64,000 nucleotides of DNA, taken from assembly GCA_030141605.1 (NCBI GenBank), contig JAQGDQ010000091.1, positions 372,001 to 436,000 on the forward strand, in the 5' to 3' direction. The position numbers were made by a program, and so were the translations under genes. Source of the stretch: Tubiluchus corallicola. Taxonomy: Eukaryota > Priapulida > Priapulimorpha > Priapulimorphida > Tubiluchidae. Under the pieces are notes generated by a model, which saw only the letters and a list, made by a program, of their open reading frames with translations, did no database searches and was not told where the DNA came from. Below are positions 36,101 to 63,494 of this stretch, in pieces. Positions within the stretch are counted from its first letter, which is position 1. The number at the start of each line of letters is the position of its first letter.

Positions 36101-39083
36101 AACAAGCGTTAGGCCTATATCGTATCCACCACCAAAAAGCGGATTATACGAAAGAGTTTGATCTAGAAAAGTGAAAGTTCTGCGACGTGCGTGCTTTTGT
36201 TTAGTTCTTTTGCGTCACGAAGGGCCTTTTCTTCTCAAATCTGTGTGGGTTCATTTAAGTGAAAATAATCATTTGAATGAGTTGTAATTGTGCACCAGAT
36301 GTCTAGCTTTCTAGCGGAAAATCAGTTATTACTGACCTACAGACACAGTTTTTCAATCGGAAGGCAATTCATGAGAAAACTAGCCATATCGTCGTCAGAG
36401 CTAGTTACAATAAAATCTAGCTATATCGAAGAATTAGTGGGCTAATTCTGACACCGGAAATTGGCTTTCTAAAGCTTCAAACGTTCACGACTTTACTTTT
36501 TAGCTGAGTTTTAGCTAATGAGTTTTGCACCAGTTGACTAATTCTACGCCGCTATTTTCCAATAAGTGGTATCGCAAATTGTTACACCATTGAATAATAA
36601 TTATTTGAACCAAAATTTCAACAGATACATACTATTATTATACCACTGATTTATGTTAATTCCTCGGTCGTTTAGGACATTTATTCACCAATCTATTGGT
36701 CCCTCGGAAGTATGTTCCACCGATTCCTGTGCTAGTTCATTGCTCCTATGCTCCTATATGTTTTTTAGTCTTTCTTGTAATTGTTGTTCATTAAAATATA
36801 ACATACGATATTTTTATATACGTGGCTAGGGTGAATTGTGAGGTTAAATTTTATATAAAAACATTGAAATTTCTTAGCTAGTCGTAAGAAAGCAAATCGC
36901 AGAAATAGTGAATTAAAGTATCATGCGCAATTTAAATCACGCTTTTTATTTTGTCAAAATACTAGTGATCTGAAAGTTGGCTTCCGCCGACCAAGGTATA
37001 TGGCTTTCATTTCACGTTTTCCTTTCATGAAATCTTGATACAGGTCTGTTCACTGTACACAACAGGTCGTTTTTTAGGTTGTCTACTTTAAGGATAAAAT
37101 TTGCAAAGCATGCAAATTCAGATTTGACAAGGCAATAATCAGTTAAAGCGTACCGGTATTGGTTTTTAGTTTTGGAATGTTCGAGGAAAACTTAATCAGG
37201 AACACTGTCTAGTTAAACGATACCGAATTTAAAACTTCACCGGAGTTAAAAACTTATATATAGCTACTGCGTTAATTAGCAAGACGATGTTCAATTAGGG
37301 TGTTGGGCTCAATTTCTCTTCCTTTCAGCATTATGATACTAAATTTGGTGCTCAAACTGATGTTTAAAATTTGCGACTTGGGATCTTAAATATCACTTGT
37401 AATTGCATTGTTTTAAATTTTTGTACCTGACAATTGATGCACTTATATATTAGCACTGAAAGAAAGAGCCTTAAGGTAGGCCTGCAGAGTTGGCATTAAT
37501 TATACCAAGGTTACTTGACATACAGTAATAAAATCCTATCCGTGGCATCATAAAGTGAAGTGACAGTCGTAAATATAAAAAAGGGTTTTTAAACTTGAAC
37601 GACCGGAGAAAATGAAAATTTAATAAACATGATTATTAAGTTGTCAAAATAGAGGTCACAAGTTTTAACATTGCTGACTCCAAGTGCATGAATCCTCCTT
37701 GCTCTTGACGCAATAATAAAACGATTAAAAGTTTAAGTTTGACATCTCTTATTGTGCAAATAATAAAGTAATTACTGATATGGCCAAGAATGCACAATAA
37801 ATAGTATTTATATTTGCTTCGGTTTATTTCATCTTTATGCAATGCATATTAAAAGAAACAGCATGGCAGGGTATGCCAAAGTATTTATCATGATTCATGA
37901 ACGATATATATATGTACAGTCATCAAGGTGAAGTATAAGAGAATTTCTATGAACAATATTGTACATGATGTAAATTAGAGTAGTCCAACATGGTTAGGAG
38001 AGAGCATCTCAAGATAGTTGATGAGTTAAACTGAGATGATTTTAACTCATTCTAATTAATTGTGAATAAATTTAGAAACAAACTAGTCTAGAAATAAACG
38101 AAACCTTCCACAGTTTATTCTGATTACTTGAGCAATTGCTAATTGCCAAGCAATATCACATTCCATTACACTGTTGAAAGTTTAACTGCTGATTTCCGTG
38201 TGGCGACATCTTGTGAATGGACAAGAAAATAAAAATTTGCAATGTAGGCTGCCGAATACCTTTTATCACTAAAACATACTGTGCATAGATGATCTCGTGC
38301 CTTGTCACCACACAATTCCAGCACATTGATTATGTTTGCTCCTGGAAAATTTAGAAATTGAGGTGTAATCAAAAAGCAAATTCAGAAAATTAGCATTACC
38401 TCAGGGAAACTGCCCACGTCGCGTTTGACATTTCGATCTAGCTGCTGCTTTGCTGTGATCTTATAAGAAGCCGATTCATCTGCACGTTTTTCAGTACATT
38501 TGTCTAATTCAAGACATAATATCCTCGGACATTTAAAATGGCACATATTCTGATTCTACTCAGTCTGTAACTATATAATATCATCCAGGGAACTGTAACT
38601 GCTTTTGCCTGATGACTAAGAAGAGAGTTTCTCCCTTACGTTTGCTTAACTAATATCCGATAAGTTAATATAGGTCTGTGATATATATAGAGGGATTTAA
38701 CCAAACACGCTTCATTACAATCAAATGCAACAAAATTCAGTTGCATCAAATTTTAGTTACTTGAGCAATTATAATTTTGATTTCATTCCACAAATGGTTT
38801 GAAAAAAACATGAACTTGAAGTCCTTCTATCACCCGTTGGTTGACCAGCCACTTGTCAGAGGCACTATAGGAAGTGTAACAGCCTATCTTATGCTTTAGC
38901 TGTTGAGTTCACAGAGTGACTCTTCTCTATTCAGGGTTTTCAACAATTTTTTAAGTCTTACATCCGTGTGGCGCCCTCTGCTGATTTAAATGATGAAAAT
39001 TTCGAAAATTTAACAAAACCCGTTCCATTCAATTATTACTGCAAATTACAATAATAACGACAATGTTTCGTAATTCTTTGTCC

Positions 39084-48904
<9,821 letters not shown>

Positions 48905-51900
48905 CAAGGAGAGAACTTAGTGCACTGTTTTTGTCAGTTCAGGAGATTTAATAAGTTCTCACTAAAAGAGTTCTTTTAGATTCTCTATTTAGTATCAATT
49001 CGTAAAGCATACAAAATTTTTAATTGGTTAACAAGTACTGGAGAAGTGCCATCCGGCAAATAAAGAGTTGAAATACACTCAAATGCCACATACAGGCGCG
49101 TCTGATATAGTCGGATGTCTAATTGTACGGAAGATTTGTAGCAAAATCTCCACAAGCGCTCTATAGCTTTGTCAAGATTCGAGATAGTAAGTAGAGAGAG
49201 TCAATAATGTGGAAATTTCCCCGCTAAGCATTGAACACAAATGAACACCTTTGAAGCAGCATCTAGCTCACGCGAGATGTGATTCATATAGATTCTTGCC
49301 ACTGTGCCGTATGCACGCGCACACACTGATAATGCGGGCAAGGATCGGGGATAATAGACCGGGAGCCCAAACTCAAAATAACGCCAGGCAAATGAGTTTC
49401 GTTCGCTCAGTCTGGAGACCAGTTTTTACCCATGTTATATGAATGAGGGTGCTTACTGCCTAGGTGGCAGCACTAATTTTCAGGGAGACCTTGTGAGTGG
49501 TACGGGTCATTTGTGGGACCTCCCCAAAAACCCGTGTTAATGCAAATTTCTGCACGGCAAGCAAGAGGCTATTTCATGTTGCATCCACGTAGGCATTGAA
49601 CATTTACGTTGCCTAGTGTTATTCTACGGAACATTGTGTTCATTTGCTTAGTAGTAGAAAAAAATTTGAATGGCCCATCATGACGTAATGCCCTAAAAGT
49701 TGTCTCATCTCAGAATAGCCCAAAAAACATGTTTACTGAAACCCTGTTTATTTTTCTGGACTAATTTGCTTTTCTTCAGTAAATTTTTATCTATACAGTG
49801 TACTATTCTCGACGTGGCTGTATAAAATTCCAGTATCAGTGGCTATTCAGAGCGGGGCACTAGTTGGGCAGGGGGCATTTTATGAAGCCACTCCCAAAAA
49901 GGCACGCTTGATTAAATGTACTTATATTCAAATGTAATGGTTTTAATTTCACTACACTCCAACATTACACCACTTACTCGCGGTAGTGCGATGTAAATAA
50001 TAACAGTGCTTGCTAAAGTAGTACATTGCATCATTTTTGCAGGACAATTGTGGCCCATTTGTGATGCCCCCGTTCCATTCGACCATAGCCAAAAATATGT
50101 CAGGCTTTTCACGTGTCTTTTTTTTAATTTTATCAGCTTAAATCTTTCCAGTTTATGCAATGAATAATGTTTGTTCTCATGAGCTAAGGCACTCAAGCAT
50201 GGTGCTCATGCATGAATGAGGTACCTATTTTCGCTATATTTCGCTATAATATGTCCCACATAGGTTAGTCCTATTTAACAGTGTCATTGTTGGCGTTTTT
50301 ATGAGTGCCTAGTGTCGTCAAGCCTAGGTTACCATACATGGCTGAAAACGTAATATGTTAATCGCATAAACTGGTTGCCATTGTTACTGTTTACCTTGGC
50401 AACGTCACTGGTAACTAGGTTAGATCTGGAAAATAGTTTGTGGAAACCTTAATAGTTCTTATTATTGTATGAACCAAAGTATACAAATGTAGGAAGTAGA
50501 AATCTTTTACTGCACAGCATTCGCGTAGTTAGTGTGCCCTAGCGGTAGAGCTTTACGGGACTGTTGTTGTCAGGTACGTTATCGCGCAAGCTGCTCGCGC
50601 GCCGGTATGCGGCACACGGTCTGATGATGTGGCTTCACCAAAACCACCCCAGTCGAAAGGGGCTCATTACAAATAAAAACTCTAAAATATCTTTTTTTAA
50701 ATTTCCCGAGGATGCAGCCAGGTAATTATATCAAAATGTTAATTATAACACAGCTTTGTTACAAATTAAATATTTGTACACTAAGCAAAGACTGCAAGGC
50801 CTACATCTGATGATTTATAGCAGCTGTGATATTTTTGAATATTATTTAAAACAAAAATTAAGGCCCTAAGAATAATTATTAGTTAAAATAAAAACTGTTT
50901 GATATTAATAAAATAAAGTGTTATATTCATATCCCATGAAAATTAATAGGCTTATTTACAAAAGAAGTTAAGAAAGTTGATCATAGAGAAAGTTTGCAAA
51001 TACCTGCTCGTGTATTATTCTATTCATGGAGAAATATTTTTCCAAAAAACATTTCCATTTGACATGTTTTTGCCAGAAAATATAGCTTGAAAAATATTAA
51101 ACCTCACTTTTATGTGTAATAAACCTTTCATAGAAAAGATGGGATTTTTTTCAGGAGAGCAAATAATTACTTCAGAAAAAACTGATCTAAGCATCTGCAC
51201 GTTTTATTAATTTCGAGTTAAAATGTGTTTAAAAAGCATATAATCGTACATTGATCTAGACGTCACTTATATTTAGCCTAATTTTTTAAGGTTCAGTTAG
51301 GCTTACGTCAAAAAAAATATCAATTAAATACAGTTTGTTTACGTGTAAAAAATATACCTGTTCAATGTGGTTACACCTATAGTCTGTCTTATTAGTTTTG
51401 ATAAAGTCTTGATAAATAATTTATTTATTGTTACACTTAAATTAATATAACTGATTTTATATAGGCCTAACTGCCAAAGGCAATTAATTAGTATTGTTAA
51501 ATATAAGGCCTAGCTTCATAGGATCTCTGTATGTAATAATGCACACATGTATATGAGTATTTCTATTTGTTTTAATCATTGCTATTGCTGAATGCACAAG
51601 ATGTAAGCAGTAGCTGCAGTGAATAATGAAGTATGACATACCGCGTCACCCACGAGGTAGTGAAAATAGTCAATAACGGACATTCCCGGATTTTCCGCAC
51701 AAGTCTAGCTTGCGACTTGCTTTAAGTTACCTGGAGAAAGATGTAGAATGGCTCATTTTTGGAAGTGGTTTGCGAATTGGACTTGCGGAAATCGCTGAAC
51801 AAGATGAATAAGACATGCTTTCTCTTATCACGCAAAAGTACATTGTCAGTTTAGGTCAATGCCCCCACCTCAATACGATGGCCAAAGGGACCTCCAGAAT

Positions 51901-51919
51901 AGCACTTTCTAAGACTTTC

Positions 51920-51951
<32 letters not shown>

Positions 51952-52895
51952 AGAAAGGACATGTCCTATGTCCTATGTCCTAATATATATATATAATATG
52001 CCTTTTGGATGATTTTAGAGAGCCCTAACTTCGAATATCGATGTCCCCACATCCGAAACACTACATCCCATATGGGGACAAAATGGCGCTAGCAATAAAA
52101 CCTCAACGCGCGACTCACAAACTATAAAAGTTTGGTTACTTTTCAGGTTCAAAATGCATTTATAGTGTTTTCCGAATTTCAATTTTCGTAGAGACGGCTT
52201 GTGTAATTGGTGCTAGTCAGTTAGACTGCATGACTTATTTCGACAAGCCTTTCTGACGATGCAAACCTCTGAGATGATAATTAACCTGAAGCTCATTTAA
52301 GGACAAAGAATTATACGCAATATGAAGGATTATCCGAACCTTGACTGACGTTAGACCTCCTCAACCTTCACAACAAGATAATGATGTCATCATGAAGTGT
52401 CCCTGATTCTAAAATGACGATTTGACCTTTTTCTTGGTTAAATAAACACTTTTTTGTGTCAGTCTAAACTCCCTCAAAACATGTTTCACGCCAATAAAAT
52501 TCAGATTGCACTTACATGCGAGCGAATTAAACTAGCAAGCGACTTAAACTAGGTTATAAGTGCTCACTTGCAAGTTGCAAATAATTATGCGTTATCTTAC
52601 TTTTGTAGCAGAAGTGAAATTTTAAAATGAAGAAGAAAACAAGTCTAGCGCTTATATTTGCCTATATATTTACTCCACATAGCAAAATATATTGATGCTG
52701 ATTATTAGCGACATGAATAAAAAGCGCATTAATATTATCTTCGGGTGCAACCCGTGCATGAAGCTGCCCTAAAACAAGCAGTAATGATTTGCGGAAGTTC
52801 AAATGCTATTGTTTTTGGTTTGTTATGCAATTAGAAGAACGCGGGTTGAATATTAATAATCAATCGCCACGGACGCGGCAAGAAGGGTTGCTAAA
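48905..52895. other. Gene-free interval between ankyrin and orphan secreted genes
   Basis: No open frame with recognisable protein character. It holds an AT run (51921-51946), a short tandem 'tgtccta' series (51948-51981), a probable retroelement tail at 50540-50690, and a somewhat GC-richer patch at 49440-49660. It should contain the promoters of the two divergent flanking genes; I see no clear TATA box for either. Confidence 0.5.
50540..50690 (+). repeat. Putative SINE or LINE 3'-tail
   Basis: GC-rich for the region. It contains TAGCGGTAGAGC, similar to a tRNA A box, later 'tctgatgatgtggcttcacc...ccagtcgaaa', a wording common near 3' ends of invertebrate LINEs, and ends in AAATAAAAA. Boundaries are estimates. 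Confidence 0.35.
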
Positions 52896-52902
52896 ATGAA
52901 AG
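52896..52902 (+). CDS. Orphan secreted gene, coding part of exon 1 (7 bases)
   Basis: ATGAAAG|GTAAGG: only seven coding bases precede a consensus donor, ending in phase 1. The choice of start is supported because it completes a signal peptide when joined to exon 2. Confidence 0.62.
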
Positions 52903-53265
52903 GTAAGGTTCAATCTTAACTAATCGTTTAGTTCAACTATCATTTTCAGTCTTCGTCTATTCAGTGATTAAAATGATTTTTTTATATATTTCGGTACTAT
53001 TGTTTTTTAGGCGAAGCTATCATTGCAGTTTTTTGTTCAATATTGGTAAGTCATTTGATTTAGTCATTATTTACTTTGTCATTTACTAGTTATGTCAAAT
53101 AATTCGTTAACTGAATCTGAGAGGTTGTGGGTTCGACACCACCTACTGTTGCCCGTCTGACGCTTTAAAGGTGGCAGTGCTTATGTAAAATTTTACTCGA
53201 ATGCCGATTTTAAATAATAATACTATTACAAAATTATTATGGGTTATTATTATTATTATTATTAC

Positions 53266-53362
<97 letters not shown>

Positions 53363-55679
53363 TATACCCGCCAGTGTAGGCCTATTAGACAAATACTGAT
53401 CCTTTGAAAATGTTGGATGTCATATTTTATGGCAGATAAAGAAATTCTGATGTTTTAGGCGTTTCTCGAGTATTATCAAGTTATAATTATGGTAGGTTGG
53501 TTTCTTTTATGGTGTCATATGATCTTTTGACTTCTATGCATTGGTGCAAATTTGTCTTCTACAAAAATCTAACTAGCCATTGCATAGTTATTTAAAGATA
53601 ATGTTTTAAAAACTTGACTTTTTGCGTCTTTGTTGTCTTTTTTTATAATTATCGACAACTAACTACAACCTAATGGTCCCAACTTCAAGAAGATCGCTAA
53701 AAACAAGACACTTCATATCATCCTTATCACTAGCCATCCTGTACCTTTTCATGGACCTGAATTAACAATTTCACTTTTTAACATTTTCACTGTAAATCCT
53801 TAAAGGGCAAGAAAACGTTATATACATGTGGGTTGCAAACAATTCACACTGAAAAGTTATATCACCTAGCGTCAGTCTAATAGGTATATAATACTCTCTT
53901 GCAGAGAGATACCTCTTTGTTTTCAGTTTGAACGGGCTCGCTCAACCGCCTATTCTTCGCCATTAGTTGACGTAATCGACTCACCCTAGTTATCTTCGAA
54001 AAGCGCAGTAACTGCGGCGGATTTGAAGATACTGCACATTGCGCGACAACGCATGCATTTTTTCGCCATTTAAAGCCGAAAGTGTTGCATTAATTTTTTC
54101 ATTGATCTGCAAACGTGAGTATTACATACAAATAAGACCTTAGAAATGTCTGGTCTTTTCTTGTCCTTTAAGTTGAGCGGCCACTGGCGTGAATCTATTA
54201 TTACACTCGATTATCTGAAGATCTGACAATTACTGATTAACTAGTCCAACCGCAATTTAACGCAAAAAGTTGACCCAGAGGCATTTCAACACTGTCATTA
54301 AGTGTGCAACGTTTAATTTTTTGTACTTATTTTTCACTCTTTAGGCGATTTCTCTCGCACAATACAAACAGTACCAAGAAGACAGATTTTATGCACGAGG
54401 TAGTGATCAAATTCAACAAGGTGTGGAAAAAAATGGCCGACACTCTAGTAGTGGAGCTCATAGGAAAAAGGATCAACGGGGAACATTAATAATAAGGAAC
54501 AGCGTTCGAAATGATGAATGTTTGGGGCGTCCGGTCATATGTGGATCATTTAAAACGCATTCCTGTACAGAGTCTACATGTATGGCTGGAGCAGGAATAC
54601 AGGTATTAGGGCCTATATGTTCAGGGTGATAATTCTTTATTTCAAAAAAATATGTATGAATTAAGTGACAAAGTGACAATGTTGATGGTGTGCTTGGTAT
54701 TCTTTTTTATATGCTAACTAGTTTATATTTTGATATTCGTTCCTTATACAAGAAAGATTTTTTCCTATTGTGGCTATAGATTTTTTTGATGAAATACCTT
54801 TTCATTTAAACTATTTTGTCTAGTCTTATACTGTGTTGTATTGCATTGCTTTGTAGTGTCTTCTCTTCTTTTGTCTTGTCCGATCTTGTCCTGTACTGTC
54901 CTGTCCTGTTTTGCCTAACCTATTTCTTCCGTGCTCTGATCCACCAGATTTGAGCTGTCCCACCAAATCCCATCAGCGTCAGTTTCGCTATGATGGTTAT
55001 ACTCAATTTTACATCACAGAGATACTCAAATTGTCATTTTAAGACGAGCAACAGGAAATACAATACTTATTATATTCAAGTCTTAAAAAAATTGCAATTA
55101 CTTTGAAATGACTTGAAATTGAAATTGCGGTTAAAAATAATTTCTGTTTGTCTTCGTAAATTTTTGTTAATACATTCAACTGTTTAAAAAACTAGTACTT
55201 TGTTGATGAAGACTTTATCTCATTCTGTTTTAATGTTTGTGTTTCAGCTTCAAACCCGCCAATGTTACTGCACCGCTGCAAACGGCACAAGAATGTATGC
55301 AACACAACAAGTTTGCGATGAGCATCTTGAACGTTTTCCAAACGGCAGTCCGCAGTACTGCACGTTCAAAATTAGTATTTGCAATGACCCAGCTTTCGAT
55401 ATTAAATCGTGTCCCCCAGTAGCTTCGGCATCCACCATCAGAACAGGGCTATCATCTGCAGAAATTCAGAAAAGAAACGCCAGAAAGAGACAAAAAGAGG
55501 CCAGAAAGAAACAGCGGCAACTGCAAAGACAGCAAGCAAAACTCCGGCGTCAGACGAACCGGCAAAATCAAGTAGCAGGCAATCAAGTTTCTAGAAGCGG
55601 TGGCTCTGCAGTGGGTTATGGAAATTCCCGCAAGACGTCGTCATATGCTTTTCTTAACGAAAGACGCGATAGTCAATGA
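52896..55679 (+). CDS. Unrecognised secreted ten-cysteine protein with basic coiled tail
   Basis: Four exons (52896-52902, 53011-53045, 54345-54602, 55248-55679) join in phase to 243 residues. Residues 1-19 form a clear signal peptide (AIIAVFCSILAISLA). A polar stretch follows, then a cysteine-rich region with C73, C80, C88, C93, C106, C108, C123, C138, C145 and C155, with NGT and NGS glycosylation sequons at 112 and 132. The end is very basic (about residues 171-210, rich in Arg, Lys and Gln, likely helical) and then Ser/Gly-rich. CTESTC...GIQLQTRQC is loosely like a thrombospondin type-1 repeat without its tryptophans; I do not assign it. The tail could bind anionic glycans or nucleic acid (inference). 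A polyadenylation signal follows at 55819. The model rests on splice sites and frame, not homology. Confidence 0.72.
53011..53045 (+). CDS. Orphan secreted gene, exon 2 (35 bases)
   Basis: Acceptor TTGTTTTTTAG|GCGAAG, donor ATATTG|GTAAGT; phase 1 in, phase 0 out. It encodes most of the signal peptide's hydrophobic core. A 35-base exon is unusually small. Confidence 0.65.
53090..53150 (+). repeat. tRNA-derived SINE fragment (B box)
   Basis: Contains GGTTCGACACC (53130-53140), a perfect B box, preceded by 'ctgaatctgagaggttgtg', the wording usual before the T-arm in tRNA-derived SINEs. The A box is unclear. It sits in intron 2 of the orphan secreted gene. Confidence 0.45.
53244..53363 (+). repeat. 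(ATT)n microsatellite
   Basis: About 40 ATT units with one interruption near the 5' end, in intron 2 of the orphan secreted gene. Confidence 0.97.
54345..54602 (+). CDS. Orphan secreted gene, exon 3
   Basis: Acceptor TTCACTCTTTAG|GCGATT, donor ATACAG|GTATTA; 258 bases, phase 0 both sides. It encodes the signal-peptide end, a Gln/Arg-rich linker and cysteines 73, 80, 88 and 93. Confidence 0.7.
54820..54915 (+). repeat. Degenerate TGTCC/TCTTG pentanucleotide tract
   Basis: Eroded pentamers (ttgtc, tcctg, tgtcc) grade into one another inside intron 3 of the orphan secreted gene, like an older version of the array at 17.7 kb. Confidence 0.55.
55248..55679 (+). CDS. Orphan secreted gene, exon 4 (stop)
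   Basis: Acceptor TTTGTGTTTCAG|CTTCAA; phase 0 in. It encodes cysteines 106 to 155, the basic helical tail and the TGA stop. A 144-codon open stretch in AT-rich DNA, together with the cysteine pattern, supports real coding. Confidence 0.78.
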   Translation, partial: LQTRQCYCTAANGTRMYATQQVCDEHLERFPNGSPQYCTFKISICNDPAFDIKSCPPVASASTIRTGLSSAEIQKRNARKRQKEARKKQRQLQRQQAKLRRQTNRQNQVAGNQVSRSGGSAVGYGNSRKTSSYAFLNERRDSQ

Positions 55680-55818
55680 TTTAATTAAAATGAAAAACAT
55701 TAGATTGTTTTTTCGTAAGCGGAGATAACACTGTATTAACATTGTAGTAGTAGTAGGCCTACTTCCGTTCGTGGGCAGTTCATCTCTATTTATTTTTTCA
55801 CAATATTTCATTACTTCA

Positions 55819-55824
55819 AATAAA
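55819..55824 (+). terminator. Polyadenylation signal AATAAA for the orphan secreted gene
   Basis: Canonical hexamer 140 bases after the stop codon, followed by a T-rich stretch. Confidence 0.6.
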
Positions 55825-58289
55825 AATTCAAAATTTTGTTTATTCTTTTTTAAAATCTGTTATTGATAAGTGTGGTAGAACAGTGCGAGGTATTTTTCAG
55901 TTAACTATTCAGGAAAATAGTTTTAGTACTCAAGACTAATGTTGTAAGAAATTTATGACTATTATGATGGAAGTTTTCGGCGGCTCTCCCAATTTCTGAT
56001 CTGATTTCAAAAATTCCTTTTACACAATTTTTAATTAATAAAAAAATGCACTAAACATAACTAGGTTACCTGTGCCGATTTCACAACTGTACATATGCAA
56101 AATTAAACTGCTTCATCTCTTAAAGAAGTATGTTAGGTTCAGATAATCTCAAGACTGTAATAAGCAACATACAGAAATTAAACTAATTAATAAAAATAAA
56201 AATTGTTAGGTAGAGCAGCGTTTATTTGTCACATTCAAAATAAAAGATCAAGCTAGGACAGTAGTACGTCTGATAGGGCACGAAAATAAGGCGGAATCAC
56301 GGATGTTTGATTAGTGAATGGATTGATGACCGTCAGATTCTATACTCGCTTGAGGAGTTCCGTTCGCAATGCTGGGTTGTTTAAATCGTACAGGAATTCA
56401 TCTGCGCCGATTCATGTCCCGATTCGCAACCATCTACATTAGGCATGCCTTATCACTCAGTAGTGTTACATTTCGATTTGCACGGTGCTGAATTGCAATA
56501 AGAAACCACTGTAATCAGAAGAGTGTATTACATAAAAACACCGTTAATAATTAGTACAGTTTTTAGTAAAGGGTTTTCGCAATTAACCTTCGCAAGCTAA
56601 GTGCAGTTGGGTAATTTTGCCAGGATACTGGGTCACAATAGAGCCGACGGATTATAAGTTCCGGGTCATGGTATTCTAATTTCCGGATTTGAATTGCAAA
56701 TTAAATGCACAAAGCTAACTCTTCATTTTTCTCGCTTGTACTGTTCGCTAGTGTTTCTATTACATATAAAAACAGTAATACCTTCCTAAGTTTTCTGGAA
56801 ATGAAAGAAGAATAAAAATTTACTAAAATAGATTACATATCAATGAACAATGATTATGACATGCGACAAGCCAGTTTTTTCTGCCTTAATTTTTCTACAA
56901 TTTTTTAAATTAAGCCTATAGTTTGACGGTATATGTACTTGTATAATTTGTCTGCAACAACGTTATAAATTTTATGACACAACAACATGATGTGCGTGAT
57001 TAATTTCGACGTGACTAGCAGCAGTTAGAACATTTTTGCAAACATTTCAAGTTGAGTTGGTGCTTACTCCACCTTTTTGTAGACTTTACCAGCCGGCTTC
57101 TGACATCTGGCAAACAACAAAGTGATGCATGGTTTGTTTGAGGACCAGTTTAGTTTCGGCAGGTTATATAGTCACCAGTTACCAAAAGCAAAATAAGGGC
57201 AAATAGCTGGAATAATCAAAACTCAGCTTTCTAGTTTACAGCCACTTTGCTTCTCTAAAACTTGGTGGCATCTTGTACTTACATATTCGAATGTCCATTC
57301 TTATCTGTTGCGTACAGTTTTTCATACACAAATATACTACACATACAGGTACAAACATATTGAACATAGTAAACACCAAAAAGCACATAAAAATAATTCT
57401 TCCATGTGATTAATAATTCAATGTGATTTCGGCTAATTTTAGTTAGGCTTATATCTTAGCAAATTTAATAATATCAACTATTCAAGATAACGTTTTAATT
57501 CTACTCTTAAAATTTTTATTTTTTTGTATCGTAGCAAGTTTTAGTTCTGGTGAACAAGTAATAAATCTGTAGCTTGTTTTCACTTGAATCAGTGTAATAT
57601 TATAATACTGAAATTACTTTTCAAACGAAGTGTAGCTCAATCGAAAACGACAATTCTACTACCGAAATGTCTTGTTTTTTTAGAATAAATTAATTACAGT
57701 ACTGCAATAAGAAGCAAAACTAAAAGAAATAATTCTTTAGACAACCACATCTAACCAGAAATCTAATCACATGTGATATCTAGCTACGTAATTATAAGTA
57801 ACAAATAATTTTGAATGACTTCTAAGTTGTGAAGGTTTTGTGCTGTAAGCAGGCCTGTATATTGTATTTTATTTACAAGCGTGGGCTAGCTAAATGTAAA
57901 TCAAAGACGAACTACCTTTGTTATAATTACTTACTGCAAACTTACTACTACTAGAATAGTGCCCACAACTGTATTTACATTTTGTGTCATAAATTAAATT
58001 TGCAGAGTGCTGGTTGGTCCGCGAATGTTGTAATTGGAGGCGGCGCACCCGCAGTACTCTCGATGTATGGCTTTTCTCACGTACCACGCACCCCTTTAAA
58101 AGCGCGTGTGTTCAAAGAAGCAGCTATAATTGCAGTTAACTAATGTGTAGTTCATGAAGTTAATGTGTAGTTAATAAAGCAGTGGATTATATATATATTT
58201 CCTGATCAGAAAATAAAGTTTTGGTGACAAATGTTTAAAAGATCTTGAGTGATAATTTCAAAAATGTTCAGTGCAAAAGTAAGGCAACA
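55825..58289. other. Gene-free interval upstream of Wnt9
   Basis: AT-rich, with no supported gene or recognisable mobile element. It should include the Wnt9 promoter; TTTAAAA at 58234-58240 lies 36 bases before a TCAGTG at 58268, a weak candidate only. Confidence 0.4.
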
Positions 58290-62986
<4,697 letters not shown>

Positions 62987-63431
62987 GTGAACATTAGCGC
63001 GGCAATAGACATAAGCACGCTATGAATATTATTTATTTATATAATTAATAACTGTCATAACAACATGACTACTTGATTTTATCTTGACTTTCATGAACTA
63101 TCATGCGTAAAGTTACTTCAATACTTTATTCCCAAGCTGAGTCCCAAGTTGTCACCTTGGTAGTTAAAAGTCAAGGTCATTTTTCAAAGATTAATACGGC
63201 GAAATTAATGATAAGCTTCTGGGCTCTTACTTACATATTATAGGCTACAAATTATTATAGCTCTTATAGGCGTCAGTAGGCACTCATAAGGAGTTATTTT
63301 CTGAAATAATCGAGACTTACAATAACAAGTAGCTACAAGGAGCTAAGACAGAGTTAACTGCACAGATGATTGGTGCCAATTAAAAATAAATCAGTGTGAA
63401 ATTGAATATGGACATCTCGTTTCTTCTCTCT

Positions 63432-63438
<7 letters not shown>

Positions 63439-63491
<53 letters not shown>
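63439..63491 (+). repeat. (TC)n microsatellite
   Basis: CT run in Wnt9 intron 2, forming a long pyrimidine tract. Confidence 0.95.

Positions 63492-63494
<3 letters not shown>

Larger units (their letters stand above)
30561..39083. other. Gene-free interval
   Basis: AT-rich, with no supported gene. It includes a 27-base-period duplication at 32163-32211 and an AT-only palindromic stretch at about 33080-33170. The terminal exon of the minus-strand ankyrin gene abuts its right end, so part of the right end is that gene's 3' untranslated region. Confidence 0.45.
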
